Part shown: in pieces, positions 1-9,141 of the stretch
How the letters are laid out: every line of letters starts with the position of its first letter
How positions within the stretch are numbered: position 1 is the stretch's first letter
DNA from: Pseudomonas coleopterorum
Lineage (GTDB): Bacteria; Pseudomonadota; Gammaproteobacteria; Pseudomonadales; Pseudomonadaceae
NCBI RefSeq assembly: GCF_900105555.1
Contig: NZ_FNTZ01000001.1
Coordinates: 248,001 to 312,000, forward strand
Direction of reading: 5' to 3'
DNA length: 64,000 nt
Translations under genes and position numbers: made by a program
Notes under the pieces: generated by a model
Database searches by the model: none
Seen by the model: the letters and a program-made list of their open reading frames with translations, nothing else
Told to the model about the DNA's origin: nothing

Positions 1-1920
1 GGGAAGCTGATTGCCGCGATCGCCGAGTTCGCTACGGGCAGTGAGCCAGCGCCTGCCAACCTGCCCAAGCCTGCGGCTGCCGAACCGGTGGCGGCGGAGC
101 GTGGTCCGGTCGATGTGATCAAGGTCGGCGCCGAGCTGCTCGACGAGTTGGGCAACCTGGCTGGCGAGACATCCATCTTTCGCGGGCGCATCGAACAGCA
201 GGTCAATGACGCGCAGGTGGCGTTGCAGGAAATGGAAACCACCATCGAACGCATGCGCGACCAGTTGCGCCGTCTGGACACCGAAACCCAAAGCCGCATC
301 CTCAGCCGCCAGCAGGTGGAGGGCCAGGGTTACGAAGATTTCGACCCATTGGAAATGGATCGTCATTCGCAGTTGCAGCAGCTGTCACGTGCCTTGTTCG
401 AATCGGCGTCGGACCTGCTCGACCTCAAGGAAACCCTGGCCGGACGCAACCTGGAGGCGCAGACCTTGCTGCAGCAGCAGGCGCGGGTCGACAGCCAGTT
501 GCAGGAAGGCCTGATGCGTACGCGCATGGTGCCGTTCGAGCGCCTGGTGCCGCGCTTGCAGCGGGTGGTGCGGCAGGTCGCCGAGGAGTTGGGCAAGGAG
601 GTCGAGTTCGAAGTCAGCGAGGCCCAGGGCGAGATGGACCGCAGTGTGCTGGAGCGCATGATCGCGCCGCTCGAACACATGCTGCGCAACGCCGTCGACC
701 ATGGCCTGGAGCCGGTCGAGATGCGAATGGCGGCCGGCAAGCCCGCCGTGGGGCACATTCGCCTGGCCTTGCTGCACCAGGGCGGCGACATCGTCATCGA
801 AATGAGTGACGACGGTGCCGGGGTGCCCCTGGCTGCGGTGCGGGCCAAGGCGATCAAGCGCGGCTTGCTGGATCCGCACAGCGAGCTCAGCGATCACGAC
901 GTGCTGCAGTTCATCCTGCAACCCGGTTTCTCCACGGCCACCAAGGTCACACAGATTTCCGGCCGGGGCCTGGGCATGGACGTGGTCCATGAAGAGGTCA
1001 AGCAGTTGGGCGGCGCCATGAGTATCGACTCGCGGCCAGGGCAGGGCGCACGGTTCCAGATTCGCCTGCCGTTCACTGTGTCGGTCAATCGTGCCTTGAT
1101 GGTGCAGTGCGGTGAGGAACAGTACGCGATCCCGCTGAACAGCATCGAGGGCATCGTGCGGGTCTTGCCCGGCGAGTTGCACGACGCCTACCAATCCGCT
1201 CCACCGCGCTACGGCTACGCCGGGCGGGTCTACGACCTGCGCTATCTGGGTACCTTGCTGCATGGGCTTGCCGTGCCCTCGCTGACCGCGCAAAGCCAGC
1301 CTTTGCCGGTGCTGCTGGTGCGCGCCTTCGATCAGCAGGTGGCGGTGCAGGTCGATGCCCTGGCCGGCTCCCGCGAAATCGTGGTGAAGAGCCTGGGCGC
1401 CCAGTTCGCGGCGGTACCAGGCCTGGGTGGGGCGACCATTCTCGGCGATGGCAGCGTGGTGCTGATTCTCGATCTGCTGGCGCAGTTGCGTGCCCGCCAA
1501 GGGGTGGCTGCGCCCCGCACCGGCTACCAGCACGGCGCGCAGGTGCGGCGCTTGCAGGTACTGGTGGTCGACGACTCGGTGACCGTGCGCAAGGTCACCA
1601 GCCGCCTGCTGGAACGCCACGGCATGCAGGTGCTGACGGCCAAGGATGGGGTCGATGCCATGGCGCTGTTGCAGGAATACAGCCCCGACATTCTCCTGCT
1701 GGACATCGAGATGCCGCGCATGGACGGTTTCGAAGTGGCGCGGCGTGTCCGCCGGCATCCCACGCTCAGGCATCTGCCGATCATCATGATCACCTCGCGC
1801 ACCGGCCAGAAGCATCGCGAGCGGGCGATGGCCATCGGCGTAAACGAATACCTGGGCAAGCCCTATCAGGAGAATCAGTTGCTCGAATGCATCGAACGCT
1901 GGGGTGAACCCCATGCTTGA
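1..1920 (+). CDS. chpA: ChpA-type hybrid chemotaxis histidine kinase, C-terminal part (5' end outside window)
   Basis: The frame is open from base 1, so the gene begins upstream; about 640 C-terminal residues are visible. In order they show a dimerisation-like helical region, a CheA-type HATPase domain (N-box HMLRNAVDHG, then DDGAGVP and GRGLGMDVV), a CheW-like regulatory domain from about base 1080, and a fused receiver domain from about 1555 with the phospho-acceptor Asp in LLLDIEMPRMDG. This order matches the kinase of the Pil-Chp system that controls type IV pili and twitching; the multiple Hpt domains expected in the N-terminal part cannot be seen. The stop overlaps the next gene, a CheW-like adaptor, which supports a shared operon. 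Family assignment is firm; pilus control is inferred from the family. Confidence 0.9.
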   Translation, partial: GKLIAAIAEFATGSEPAPANLPKPAAAEPVAAERGPVDVIKVGAELLDELGNLAGETSIFRGRIEQQVNDAQVALQEMETTIERMRDQLRRLDTETQSRILSRQQVEGQGYEDFDPLEMDRHSQLQQLSRALFESASDLLDLKETLAGRNLEAQTLLQQQARVDSQLQEGLMRTRMVPFERLVPRLQRVVRQVAEELGKEVEFEVSEAQGEMDRSVLERMIAPLEHMLRNAVDHGLEPVEMRMAAGKPAVGHIRLALLHQGGDIVIEMSDDGAGVPLAAVRAKAIKRGLLDPHSELSDHDVLQFILQPGFSTATKVTQISGRGLGMDVVHEEVKQLGGAMSIDSRPGQGARFQIRLPFTVSVNRALMVQCGEEQYAIPLNSIEGIVRVLPGELHDAYQSAPPRYGYAGRVYDLRYLGTLLHGLAVPSLTAQSQPLPVLLVRAFDQQVAVQVDALAGSREIVVKSLGAQFAAVPGLGGATILGDGSVVLILDLLAQLRARQGVAAPRTGYQHGAQVRRLQVLVVDDSVTVRKVTSRLLERHGMQVLTAKDGVDAMALLQEYSPDILLLDIEMPRMDGFEVARRVRRHPTLRHLPIIMITSRTGQKHRERAMAIGVNEYLGKPYQENQLLECIERWGEPHA

Positions 1921-2368
1921 CCGGGCGATTGGCCGCCGCGACAGCCTTACCGCGCTGTTGTTGCCCCTTGCCGACCGCAATCTGCTGCTGCCCAACGTGG
2001 CGGTGGCCGAGTTGATCGACTACCTGCCCGGTGAGCCGGTGTTGGGAGCCCCTCGTTGGCATCTGGGGATGATCGAGTGGCGCAACCTGCGCCTGCCGCT
2101 GGTCAGCTTTGAGGCTGCCAGCGGCGGCGAGGCGGTGATCGGCGAGCGCGCACGCATCGTCGTGCTCAACGCCTTGGGCGAAACCTCGATGCGTTTCATC
2201 GCCGTGTTGATCCAGCACGTGCCTCGCTCGTGCCGGGTCGACAGTCAGTTGAGCTACGTGGACGTGCCGCTCAAGCCGCTGGAAATGGCCGCCGTGCAGG
2301 TCGGCGAAACCGTGGCCCGGGTGCCGGACCTGGCCGCTCTGGAAAACCTGCTGCACAGCGCGTTGTAG
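1904..2368 (+). CDS. chpC: CheW-like adaptor of the Pil-Chp chemosensory system
   Basis: A 154-residue single-domain CheW-like protein expected to couple receptors to the ChpA kinase in the cytoplasm. The visible pattern is that of CheW folds: a hydrophobic N-terminal strand (LLLPLADRNLLLPN), the WHLGMIEWRNLRLPLV segment and a C-terminal VARVPDLAALENLL helix. Two starts are possible, GTG at 1904 or ATG at 1913; both overlap the end of chpA, so translational coupling is likely. The symbol rests on position directly behind chpA; the related PilI adaptor is the main alternative name. Confidence 0.8.
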   Translation: MNPMLDRAIGRRDSLTALLLPLADRNLLLPNVAVAELIDYLPGEPVLGAPRWHLGMIEWRNLRLPLVSFEAASGGEAVIGERARIVVLNALGETSMRFIAVLIQHVPRSCRVDSQLSYVDVPLKPLEMAAVQVGETVARVPDLAALENLLHSAL

Positions 2369-2455
2369 ACACATTGTCGCGTAATCGTTGCAGCGCTTTA
2401 CAGCGGTCGGCGCGCCCGGCACTCTGGCCATTGTCATTGTTGCAGGGACCTCGTA

Positions 2456-3214
2456 ATGCTCCACCGCACCTTTCTCGCCTTCGCCCTCTGTGCTGCGCTG
2501 TTCAGTGGCAGTGCCGTGCGCGCCGAAGTTCCGGCGGGCTATTCGATGGTGTTGCTGACCGAGAACTTTCCGCCCTACAACATGGCCAGCAACGACAAGA
2601 ACTTCGCCCAGGAAGACAACATTCGCGGCATCGCGACCGAGCTTGTGCAGGAAATGTATCGGCGGGCCGGGATTCCCTACAGTATGACCCTGCGCTTTCC
2701 CTGGGACCGTATCTACAAGCTGGCCCTGAACAATCCCGGCTATGGGGTATTCGTCACCGCCCGTCTGCCCGAGCGCGAACAGGCCTTCAAGTGGGTCGGT
2801 CCTCTGGGGCCGGATGACTGGATCATGCTGGCCCGGGCAGACAGCTCGATCACCCTGGAGAATCTCGACCAGGCCCGGCCCTATCGGATCGGCGCCTACA
2901 AGGGCGATGCCATCGCGCAAAGTCTGGCCGAGCGGGACATGCGTCCGATCCTCGCGCTGCGCGACCAGGACAACGCGCGCAAGCTGCTCGACGGGCAGAT
3001 CGACCTGTGGGCCACGGGTGACCCGGCGGGTCGATACCTGGCTCGTCTGGAAGGGATCAATGGGCTCAAGACGGTGCTGCGTTTCAACAGCGCCGAGCTG
3101 TTTCTGGCGCTGAACAAGGAGACACCGCCGGAGGTGGTCGAGCGCCTGCAGCGAGCGCTCGATGACATGCGTCGCGAAGGCGTGGTCGATCGGGTCTTCG
3201 CCAAGTATCTATGA
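2456..3214 (+). CDS. periplasmic solute-binding protein, SBP_bac_3 family
   Basis: A 252-residue protein with an N-terminal signal peptide (hydrophobic core LAFALCAALFSG, probable cleavage after VRA). The mature part has the family 3 solute-binding fold: the TENFPPYNM segment near the mature N-terminus, FPWDRIYKLALN, and a C-terminal helix VVERLQRALDDMRREGVVDRV. Such proteins usually bind amino acids for ABC import, but no permease or ATPase lies nearby, so it may be an orphan binding protein or a sensor-associated one. It is 87 bases downstream of chpC and ends convergently, 16 bases from the next gene. The ligand cannot be told from sequence. Confidence 0.75.
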   Translation: MLHRTFLAFALCAALFSGSAVRAEVPAGYSMVLLTENFPPYNMASNDKNFAQEDNIRGIATELVQEMYRRAGIPYSMTLRFPWDRIYKLALNNPGYGVFVTARLPEREQAFKWVGPLGPDDWIMLARADSSITLENLDQARPYRIGAYKGDAIAQSLAERDMRPILALRDQDNARKLLDGQIDLWATGDPAGRYLARLEGINGLKTVLRFNSAELFLALNKETPPEVVERLQRALDDMRREGVVDRVFAKYL

Positions 3215-3230
3215 CACTCGGCAGCGTGGA

Positions 3231-3986
3231 TCAGTGGTAGATCCCGCCCTTGCCGTGAGCGGCCGTCGCGCGGTTGCCGCGCTCGCCGATCATCTGCCGG
3301 ACCGGTATCCACTCCACTCCCTTGGCCTTCAAGCGCGGTAGTTCGCGCTCCAGCACTTCCAGGGTCTGTGGATAAGGGTGGCCGATGATCACCACCGTGC
3401 CCTGCTTGTGCGCCAGGGCAATGGCTTTCTCGAGCTGGCCAGCGATCGCCTCGACGGTGCGCGTGTCGTCCAGGAAGACATCCCGCGACAGGCTGGCCAG
3501 GCCAATGCTCTGGGCCTTGGCGGCGGCCACGGTGGCTGCGCTGGTGCGGCTGTCGACGAAGAACATGCCGTGCTGCTGCAATTCGTTCATCAGCAGGGCC
3601 ATGGCCTCGGGCTGCGACGTCATGCGGCTGCCCTCGTGGTTGTTCAGGCCGGCGGCATAGGGCACGGCTCGCAAGGCAGCCTGCAGGCGGCCAAGCAATT
3701 CACTGGCAGGCATGTCGGGACGCCAGGCGAACGGGCCGGTCGCGGGGTCCATGGGCATGTGCACCATCACGGTCTTGCCGGCCTTGTGCGCCTGACGAGC
3801 GAAATCGGCCGCATGCGGGGTATCGGGCATGATCGCCAGGGTCACCGGACCGGGCAGGGCCAGGGTGCGACTGTCTCGGGCCGGCGACTGGCCAAGGTCG
3901 TCGATGATCAGGCTCAGGTAAGCCGGACCGGCGAAGGCCGGTCCGGCCGTCAGCAGCAACATGGCCAGCAACAGAACGCGGCGCAT
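3231..3986 (-). CDS. divergent polysaccharide deacetylase family protein (DUF610/YibQ type)
   Basis: A 251-residue secreted protein; the N-terminus MRRVLLLAMLLLTAGPAFAGPA is a clear signal peptide. The mature part carries the YibQ-type signature: LSLIIDDLGQSPARDSR at the start, VTLAIMPDTPHAADFA, VMVHMPMDP, NNHEGSRMTS and VIIGHPYPQTLEVL. These are the conserved blocks of the divergent polysaccharide deacetylase family, a NodB-like fold whose substrate is not settled. The ATG lies one base after the CtpA stop, so it is the last gene of a leftward gpmI-envC-ctpA operon, a context seen widely in gamma-proteobacteria and pointing to a role in cell-wall or envelope maintenance. Confidence 0.85.
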   Translation of the reverse strand: MRRVLLLAMLLLTAGPAFAGPAYLSLIIDDLGQSPARDSRTLALPGPVTLAIMPDTPHAADFARQAHKAGKTVMVHMPMDPATGPFAWRPDMPASELLGRLQAALRAVPYAAGLNNHEGSRMTSQPEAMALLMNELQQHGMFFVDSRTSAATVAAAKAQSIGLASLSRDVFLDDTRTVEAIAGQLEKAIALAHKQGTVVIIGHPYPQTLEVLERELPRLKAKGVEWIPVRQMIGERGNRATAAHGKGGIYH

Positions 3987-3987
3987 G

Positions 3988-5313
3988 TCAGTTGCCGCGC
4001 GTCACGCTCAGGCCCTTGAGCAGGCTGAGAGCCTGGCTGATCTGGAAGTCGTCGTCCTGCGGCCGCGCCTTGCGGGCGCCGATCGCTGTCTTGCCCGATG
4101 GCCGGTCGGCGCCACCGTTGCCGTTGCCAAGGTGACCCTGCAGGTCGGCTTCCTTGAAGCTTTCGGTATCGGCGTCGCGGGTCACCTTGCCCTGGCGCAC
4201 TTCGACGTCCGGGACGATGCCCTGGGCCTGGATCGAGCGACCATTGGGCGTGTAGTACAACGCCGTGGTGATTTTCAGGGCGCGGTCGTTGTTCAGCGGC
4301 AGCACGGTCTGCACCGAGCCCTTGCCGAAGCTGTCGGTGCCCATGAGGATGCCGCGCTTCTGGTCCTGCAGCGCACCGGCGACGATTTCCGCCGCCGAGG
4401 CGCTGCCGCCGTTGATCAATACGACCAGAGGCACGCGCTCGCTGGCGTCTGCCGGGTCGGCGGAGAAGCGCAGTTCAGAGTTGGCGATACGGCCCTTGGT
4501 GTACACGATCAGGCCCTTGGTCAGGAAGTGGTCGGCCACCTCGACCGCGCTTTGCAGCACGCCGCCGGGGTTGTTGCGCAGGTCGAGGATCAGCCCCTTG
4601 AGCTTGCCGTTGTTGTCCTTGCGCAGCTTCGCCAGGGCCTTGCCGACTTCTTCGCCGGTTTTGACCTGGAACTGAGTGATGCGCAGGTAGCCGTAGCCGT
4701 TTTCCAGCAATTGCGCCTTGACGCTCTTGACCTGGATGGTGGCGCGCGCAAGCGTCACGTCGAAGGGCGTGCCACCGTCGCGCACCAGGGTCAGGGTGAT
4801 CTTCTCGCCGAGCTTGCCGCGCATCAGGTCGACGGCTTCGGTCATGCTCAGGCCCTGGGTGGGCTGGTTGTTGATCTTGACGATCAGGTCGCCCGCCTCG
4901 ATGCCGGCCTTGGAGGCTGGCGTATCGTCGATGGGCGAGACCACCTTGATCATGCCGTTGTCGCTGCCCACTTCGATGCCCAGGCCGCCGAACTCGCCGC
5001 TGGTGCTTTCCTGCAGCTCCTGGAAGTCCTCGGGGCCCAGGTAGGCCGAGTGGGGGTCCAGGTTGCTGAGCATGCCCTTGATGGCGTTTTCCAGCAGGGT
5101 CTTGTCATCCACAGGCTCGACATAGGCCGCCTTGATGCGGTCCATCACCTCGGCGAAGGTCCGCAGCTCGTCCAGCGGCAAAGGCGCTGCGGCCGGGGCC
5201 GCACTCGCCGCCCGGGCGGGCTGGGGGGACAGATCGGCAGCGACCACCGCAGGGGCGGCGGTGGCCACGGCGATCGTCAGGGCCAGCGAGGTAAGGCGGG
5301 ACAGATGCGGCAT
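3988..5313 (-). CDS. ctpA: C-terminal processing serine protease CtpA (S41 family)
   Basis: A 441-residue exported protease. The start at 5313 is chosen because AGGAG sits 10 bases upstream and the product then begins with a signal peptide (MPHLSRLTSLALTIAVATA); the longer reading overlaps envC. A PDZ domain spans about residues 95-180 (EFGGLGIEVG, AGDLIVKINNQP). The S41 catalytic dyad is visible as Ser304 in NGGSASAAEI and Lys331 in GTDSFGKGSVQ. CtpA-type proteases degrade periplasmic cell-wall hydrolases with an outer-membrane lipoprotein partner in Pseudomonas. The gene sits between envC and the deacetylase-like gene, consistent with control of peptidoglycan hydrolysis. Confidence 0.93.
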   Translation of the reverse strand: MPHLSRLTSLALTIAVATAAPAVVAADLSPQPARAASAAPAAAPLPLDELRTFAEVMDRIKAAYVEPVDDKTLLENAIKGMLSNLDPHSAYLGPEDFQELQESTSGEFGGLGIEVGSDNGMIKVVSPIDDTPASKAGIEAGDLIVKINNQPTQGLSMTEAVDLMRGKLGEKITLTLVRDGGTPFDVTLARATIQVKSVKAQLLENGYGYLRITQFQVKTGEEVGKALAKLRKDNNGKLKGLILDLRNNPGGVLQSAVEVADHFLTKGLIVYTKGRIANSELRFSADPADASERVPLVVLINGGSASAAEIVAGALQDQKRGILMGTDSFGKGSVQTVLPLNNDRALKITTALYYTPNGRSIQAQGIVPDVEVRQGKVTRDADTESFKEADLQGHLGNGNGGADRPSGKTAIGARKARPQDDDFQISQALSLLKGLSVTRGN

Positions 5314-5375
5314 GTCTAACAGACTCCTGATACGGGTTCGCGCCTTTGAGGGCTGCTTTTGAACGACTGCGCCAG

Positions 5376-6668
5376 TCAACCGCGACACCACTGCGAAGGG
5401 TCGGTCGGTTTGCCTTGCTGGCGTATTGCAAAATACAGCGCTGGCGTGCTCTGCCCGCCGCTGGTTCCTACGGTGGCGATGGCATCACCGGCCTTGACCA
5501 CGTCGCCGGCCGATTTGAGCAGGGTCTGGTTGTGGCCGTACAGGCTGAGGTAACCGTTGCCATGGTCGAGAATGACCAGAAGCCCGGCGCCGCGCAACCA
5601 GTCGGCGAAGACCACGCGGCCACCGTGCACCGCATGCACCTGGCTGCCGGCCGAGGCACTGATCATCACCCCATCCCATTTGGTACGAACGTCGTCACCG
5701 CGGGTTTCCCCGAAGCGTGCCAACAGTCGACCATCGACAGGCCATGGAAGTTTTCCCCGCGCCGAGGCAAATGCACCGCCGAAGCTCTCGCCGCTGCTCG
5801 ACGCCATGGGGCCCGTTGGTGCACGAGGCGCCTGGGGCGCGGGTGTCGGCGCCTCTCGGGCGGCGGCTGCAGCCGCTTCACGCTGGCGACGCTGTTCGGC
5901 CTCCTGAGCGGCGAGCAGGGCCTTCTGCCGCGCTTCCTCGGCCTCGCGTGCCTGGCGGGCCAGGGTTTCCTCGATGGTCTTGAGCACCTTGGCCAGGTCT
6001 TCCTGATCCTGTTGGCGGGCCTGCAGCTTCTGATCGCCTTGCTTGTACTGGTCGTTGAGCTTGGCCAGGGCGACCTGGCGCTCCTTGCGCACCTTGTCGA
6101 GGTCTTCGCGCTGGCTGTCCAGGTTGCCTTGCTGCACCAACAGCTGCGCCTGCTGCAGATTGATGTCCTTTTCCACACCGGCCAGCTTCTGCAAGGTCTG
6201 GTTGAAGCGTTTCAACTGTTCCAGGCGGGCCTGGCTCAGGTAGTCGTAATACGTCAGGGTGCGGGCGAACTTCTCCGGGTTCTGCTGGTTGAGCAGAAGC
6301 TTGAGGTATTCCTGGCGCCCGCTCTGATAGGCCGCGCGGGCCTGGATGGCAATGAGGCGTTGCTGTTCGACCCGGGCGGCCTGGAACTTGGCTTTCTCGC
6401 CATCGAGACGCTCCAGCTCGCCCTCAGTCTTTTTTAGTTCTTTCTGCAGGGCCTCCACCTGCTTTTCCAGCTTGCCCATCTCGGTTTCGGTCGTGCGCAG
6501 CTCTTTCTGCACCCCGGATCTTTCTGCCTGCAGCGTGCCAAGGGTTTTCTGCAGCTCGGCGATGTCCTTGCGGGTGGCATCGATCTGCTGCTGGGTTTGC
6601 GCGCGCTCGTCGGCGAAGGCCGGGCCGAGCAGGCAGGTCAGGGTCAGGAACGTCAGGGCGCGGAGCAT
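5376..6668 (-). CDS. envC: murein hydrolase activator EnvC (LytM-like coiled-coil protein)
   Basis: A 430-residue periplasmic protein with signal peptide (MLRALTFLTLTCLLGPAFA), a long coiled coil over roughly residues 20-255 (repeated E/K/Q/L heptads starting RAQTQQQIDATRKD) and a C-terminal LytM/M23-like domain (KLPWPVDGRLLARFGE, ILDHGNGYLSLYGHNQ). EnvC recruits and activates division amidases at the septum. The segment VMISASAGSQVHAVHGG contains VHG but the first metal-site HxxxD of active M23 peptidases is missing, as expected for a non-catalytic activator. The ATG is three bases before the gpmI stop on the same strand, so the genes are probably cotranscribed. Confidence 0.92.
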   Translation of the reverse strand: MLRALTFLTLTCLLGPAFADERAQTQQQIDATRKDIAELQKTLGTLQAERSGVQKELRTTETEMGKLEKQVEALQKELKKTEGELERLDGEKAKFQAARVEQQRLIAIQARAAYQSGRQEYLKLLLNQQNPEKFARTLTYYDYLSQARLEQLKRFNQTLQKLAGVEKDINLQQAQLLVQQGNLDSQREDLDKVRKERQVALAKLNDQYKQGDQKLQARQQDQEDLAKVLKTIEETLARQAREAEEARQKALLAAQEAEQRRQREAAAAAAREAPTPAPQAPRAPTGPMASSSGESFGGAFASARGKLPWPVDGRLLARFGETRGDDVRTKWDGVMISASAGSQVHAVHGGRVVFADWLRGAGLLVILDHGNGYLSLYGHNQTLLKSAGDVVKAGDAIATVGTSGGQSTPALYFAIRQQGKPTDPSQWCRG

Positions 6669-6671
6669 GGG

Positions 6672-8207
6672 TCAGCCTTGTACCAGGATCGAGGTGCCGG
6701 TCATTTCTTCGGGCTTGGGCAGGCCCATCAACCAGAGCATGGTCGGCGCCACGTCGGCCAGCACGCCGCCTTCGCGAACCTTGACGTCGCGCTTGCCGAC
6801 GTAGATGAACGGCACCGGCTCGGTGGTGTGCGCGGTATGTGCCTGACCGGTGCAGACGTCTTCCATCTGCTCGCAGTTGCCGTGGTCGGCGGTGATCAAC
6901 GCTTCGCCACCGACCTTGTCGAGTGCGGCGGTGATACGGCCTACGCAGGTGTCCAGGCACTCCACCGCCTGGATCGCGGCGGCCATGATGCCGCTGTGGC
7001 CTACCATGTCGCCGTTCGCGTAGTTGACCACGATGACGTCATAGCGCTGCTGCTCGATGGCTTCGACGATGCGGTCGGTCACTTCCGGCGCGCTCATTTC
7101 CGGCTGCAGGTCGTAGGTTGCAACCTTCGGCGAGGGCACCAGAATGCGTTCTTCGCCGGGGAACTCTTCTTCGCGGCCGCCGGAAAAGAAGAACGTCACG
7201 TGGGCGTACTTTTCGGTTTCGGCGATGCGCAGCTGGGTCTTGCCGTTCTTCGCCAGGTACTCGCCCAGCACGTTGTTCAGGCCGGTAGCGGCAAATGCCG
7301 CCGGTGCCGGAATCTTCGCCGAGTATTGGGTCAGGCCGACATAGCCGGCCAGCTTGGGCTGGCGTGCGCGTGGGAAATCGTTGAAATCGTCTTCGACGAA
7401 TACGCGGCTGAGCTCGCGCGCGCGGTCGGCGCGGAAGTTCATGAAGATCACGGCGTCGCCGTCTTCGACACGGACGGGCTCGCCTACCGTGGTGGCCTTG
7501 ACGAATTCGTCGCTCTCGCCACGCTCGTAGGCGGCCTGCAAACCCTGCACGGCAGTGGCGGCATGGAATTCCGAGGTGCCGTCGACAATCAGGTTGTACG
7601 CAGCGCTGACGCGATCCCAGCGGTTGTCGCGATCCATGGCGAAGTAACGCCCGATCAGGCTGGCTGTGCGACCGTGGCCGAGACGGGCGAAGGTCGCGTC
7701 CATCAGTTCCAGCGAGGCCTGCGCACTCTTGGGCGGTGTGTCGCGACCATCGAGGAAAGCATGCAGGTAGAGCTTCTGCGCGCCGCGACCGGCGGCCAGC
7801 TCGGCCATGGCGACCAGGTGGTCCTGATGGCTGTGCACGCCACCGTCGGACAGCAGACCCATGAAGTGCACCGCCTTACCGGCTGCGACGGCCTTGTCCA
7901 CGGCCGCGCAGATGGTGGGATTGGTGAAGAACTCGCCATCGCGGATGGCCTTGGTCACGCGAGTGAAGTCCTGATACACCACACGCCCGGCGCCCAGGTT
8001 CATGTGGCCGACTTCCGAGTTGCCCATCTGCCCGTCGGGCAGGCCGACATCCATGCCCGAGCCCGAGATCAAGCCGTTGGGCTGGCTTGCCGTGAGTGCA
8101 TCGAGCACCGGCTTGCGAGCCGAATAGACCGCGTTGTACTCGTGGTTTTCGCTGTGACCGAAACCATCGAGGATGATCAGGACCAGGGGTTTGGGCGTGG
8201 TTGTCAT
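6672..8207 (-). CDS. gpmI: 2,3-bisphosphoglycerate-independent phosphoglycerate mutase
   Basis: A 511-residue cytoplasmic glycolytic enzyme interconverting 3- and 2-phosphoglycerate. Family features seen: the N-terminal metal-binding [13 protein letters not shown], the active-site serine in [12 protein letters not shown], the HSHQDH motif, [12 protein letters not shown] and the C-terminal [10 protein letters not shown] with [10 protein letters not shown]. Length is typical of the family. The ATG at 8207 gives the conserved short N-terminus; an in-frame GTG at 8216 is the only nearby alternative. It heads the leftward gpmI-envC-ctpA-deacetylase group and is divergent from the rhodanese-grxC-secB group across about 215 bases. 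Confidence 0.97.
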   Translation of the reverse strand: MTTTPKPLVLIILDGFGHSENHEYNAVYSARKPVLDALTASQPNGLISGSGMDVGLPDGQMGNSEVGHMNLGAGRVVYQDFTRVTKAIRDGEFFTNPTICAAVDKAVAAGKAVHFMGLLSDGGVHSHQDHLVAMAELAAGRGAQKLYLHAFLDGRDTPPKSAQASLELMDATFARLGHGRTASLIGRYFAMDRDNRWDRVSAAYNLIVDGTSEFHAATAVQGLQAAYERGESDEFVKATTVGEPVRVEDGDAVIFMNFRADRARELSRVFVEDDFNDFPRARQPKLAGYVGLTQYSAKIPAPAAFAATGLNNVLGEYLAKNGKTQLRIAETEKYAHVTFFFSGGREEEFPGEERILVPSPKVATYDLQPEMSAPEVTDRIVEAIEQQRYDVIVVNYANGDMVGHSGIMAAAIQAVECLDTCVGRITAALDKVGGEALITADHGNCEQMEDVCTGQAHTAHTTEPVPFIYVGKRDVKVREGGVLADVAPTMLWLMGLPKPEEMTGTSILVQG

Positions 8208-8365
8208 GGATCCCACTCGCTATGTCAGAAGAGCATTCAGGAGAAGCCCGGCATTTTAGGGCATTGCGGGGCTGTGTGACGAATCATGGCGGTTTATTTC
8301 ATCGCGGACGCAAGAACAACAAGCACAGACCCGCAATGAGGCCGAGCGGTTCCGTCCGGCGGGCT

Positions 8366-8393
8366 TTGGCCGGACTTGGCGGCTGTGTATACT
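8366..8393 (+). promoter_or_regulatory. candidate sigma-70 promoter of the rhodanese-grxC-secB group
   Basis: TTGGCC at 8366-8371 and TATACT at 8388-8393 are separated by 16 bases, about 30 bases before the rhodanese gene start. The -10 is a near-consensus hexamer, the -35 is moderate. The rest of the divergent gap with gpmI shows no other clear element. Confidence 0.45.
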
Positions 8394-8424
8394 GGCCGAC
8401 ATTTTAACGCCCTGGAACCCGCTG

Positions 8425-8838
8425 ATGGTTGCTCACCTGATTGAATTCGCCACAAATCACTATCTGCTCGTGACCGCGTTCGTGGTCCTGCTGGTCATGC
8501 TGATCATGCTGGAAATGAGCAAGGGTGCCAAAAGCCTCAGCCCCCGCGAGCTGACTGCGCTGGTCAACAGCGAGCAGGGCGTGGTCGTGGACATCCGCAA
8601 CAAGAAGGAATACGCCGCTGGCCACATCGTCGGTGCCTTGAGCATTCCTCAGGACAAGCTGGCCAGCCGCATCGGCGAGCTGGAAAAGTACAAGGGCAAG
8701 ACCCTGATCGTGGTCGACGCCATCGGCCAGCACGCCGGCACTGCCTGTGCCGAGCTGGTCAAGGCCGGCCACACCGCCGCCAAACTGGCCGGTGGCGTAT
8801 CGAGCTGGCGTGCCGACAACCTGCCCGTGGTGAAGTGA
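8425..8838 (+). CDS. membrane-anchored rhodanese-like protein (YibN type), catalytic Cys missing
   Basis: A 137-residue protein with one N-terminal membrane helix (about residues 13-32, LLVTAFVVLLVMLIMLEM) followed by a rhodanese fold: VVVDIRNKKEYAAGHIVGAL and LAGGVSSWRADNLPVV. At the position of the usual active-site loop Cys-X4-Arg the sequence reads VVDAIGQHAG, so no catalytic cysteine is present and sulfurtransferase activity is unlikely. The E. coli homologue YibN also lies next to grxC-secB. The conserved linkage to a redox protein and an export chaperone suggests a scaffold role at the membrane; this is inference. It ends one base before grxC. Confidence 0.85.
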   Translation: MVAHLIEFATNHYLLVTAFVVLLVMLIMLEMSKGAKSLSPRELTALVNSEQGVVVDIRNKKEYAAGHIVGALSIPQDKLASRIGELEKYKGKTLIVVDAIGQHAGTACAELVKAGHTAAKLAGGVSSWRADNLPVVK

Positions 8839-8839
8839 C

Positions 8840-9094
8840 ATGAAGCCGATCGTCGTCTACTCCAGTGACTATTGCCCGTACTGCTCGCGCGCCAAGTACC
8901 TGCTGGAAAGCAAGAAAGCGAAGTTCACCGAGATCAAGGTCGACGGCAAGTCCGATCTGCGCCGCGAAATGGCCGCCAAGGCCGGCCGCACCTCGGTGCC
9001 ACAGATCTGGATCGGCGACTTGCACGTCGGCGGCTGCGACGATCTGTTCGCCCTCGAGCGCACCGGCAAACTGGACGCGTTGCTGGGGGCCTGA
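8840..9094 (+). CDS. grxC: glutaredoxin 3
   Basis: An 84-residue glutaredoxin, full length for the GrxC type. The dithiol active site CPYC is at residues 12-15 (SSDYCPYCSRAKYLL), with the cis-proline block TSVPQIWIGDLHVGGCDDL that forms the glutathione site. It reduces disulfides and glutathione mixed disulfides in the cytoplasm. The gene follows the rhodanese-like gene by one base and precedes secB by 47 bases, the usual order in gamma-proteobacteria. Confidence 0.95.
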   Translation: MKPIVVYSSDYCPYCSRAKYLLESKKAKFTEIKVDGKSDLRREMAAKAGRTSVPQIWIGDLHVGGCDDLFALERTGKLDALLGA

Positions 9095-9141
9095 TTCGGT
9101 CCCCTCTACCCCCACACCTCTGAAGATCACAAGGATCAGCG

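Noticed and set aside
3961-5319. A 452-codon plus-strand frame opposite ctpA
   Set aside because: The composition is that of a shadow frame (Leu/Gly/Ala/Gln/His-rich) and CtpA on the other strand has its catalytic residues and signal peptide.
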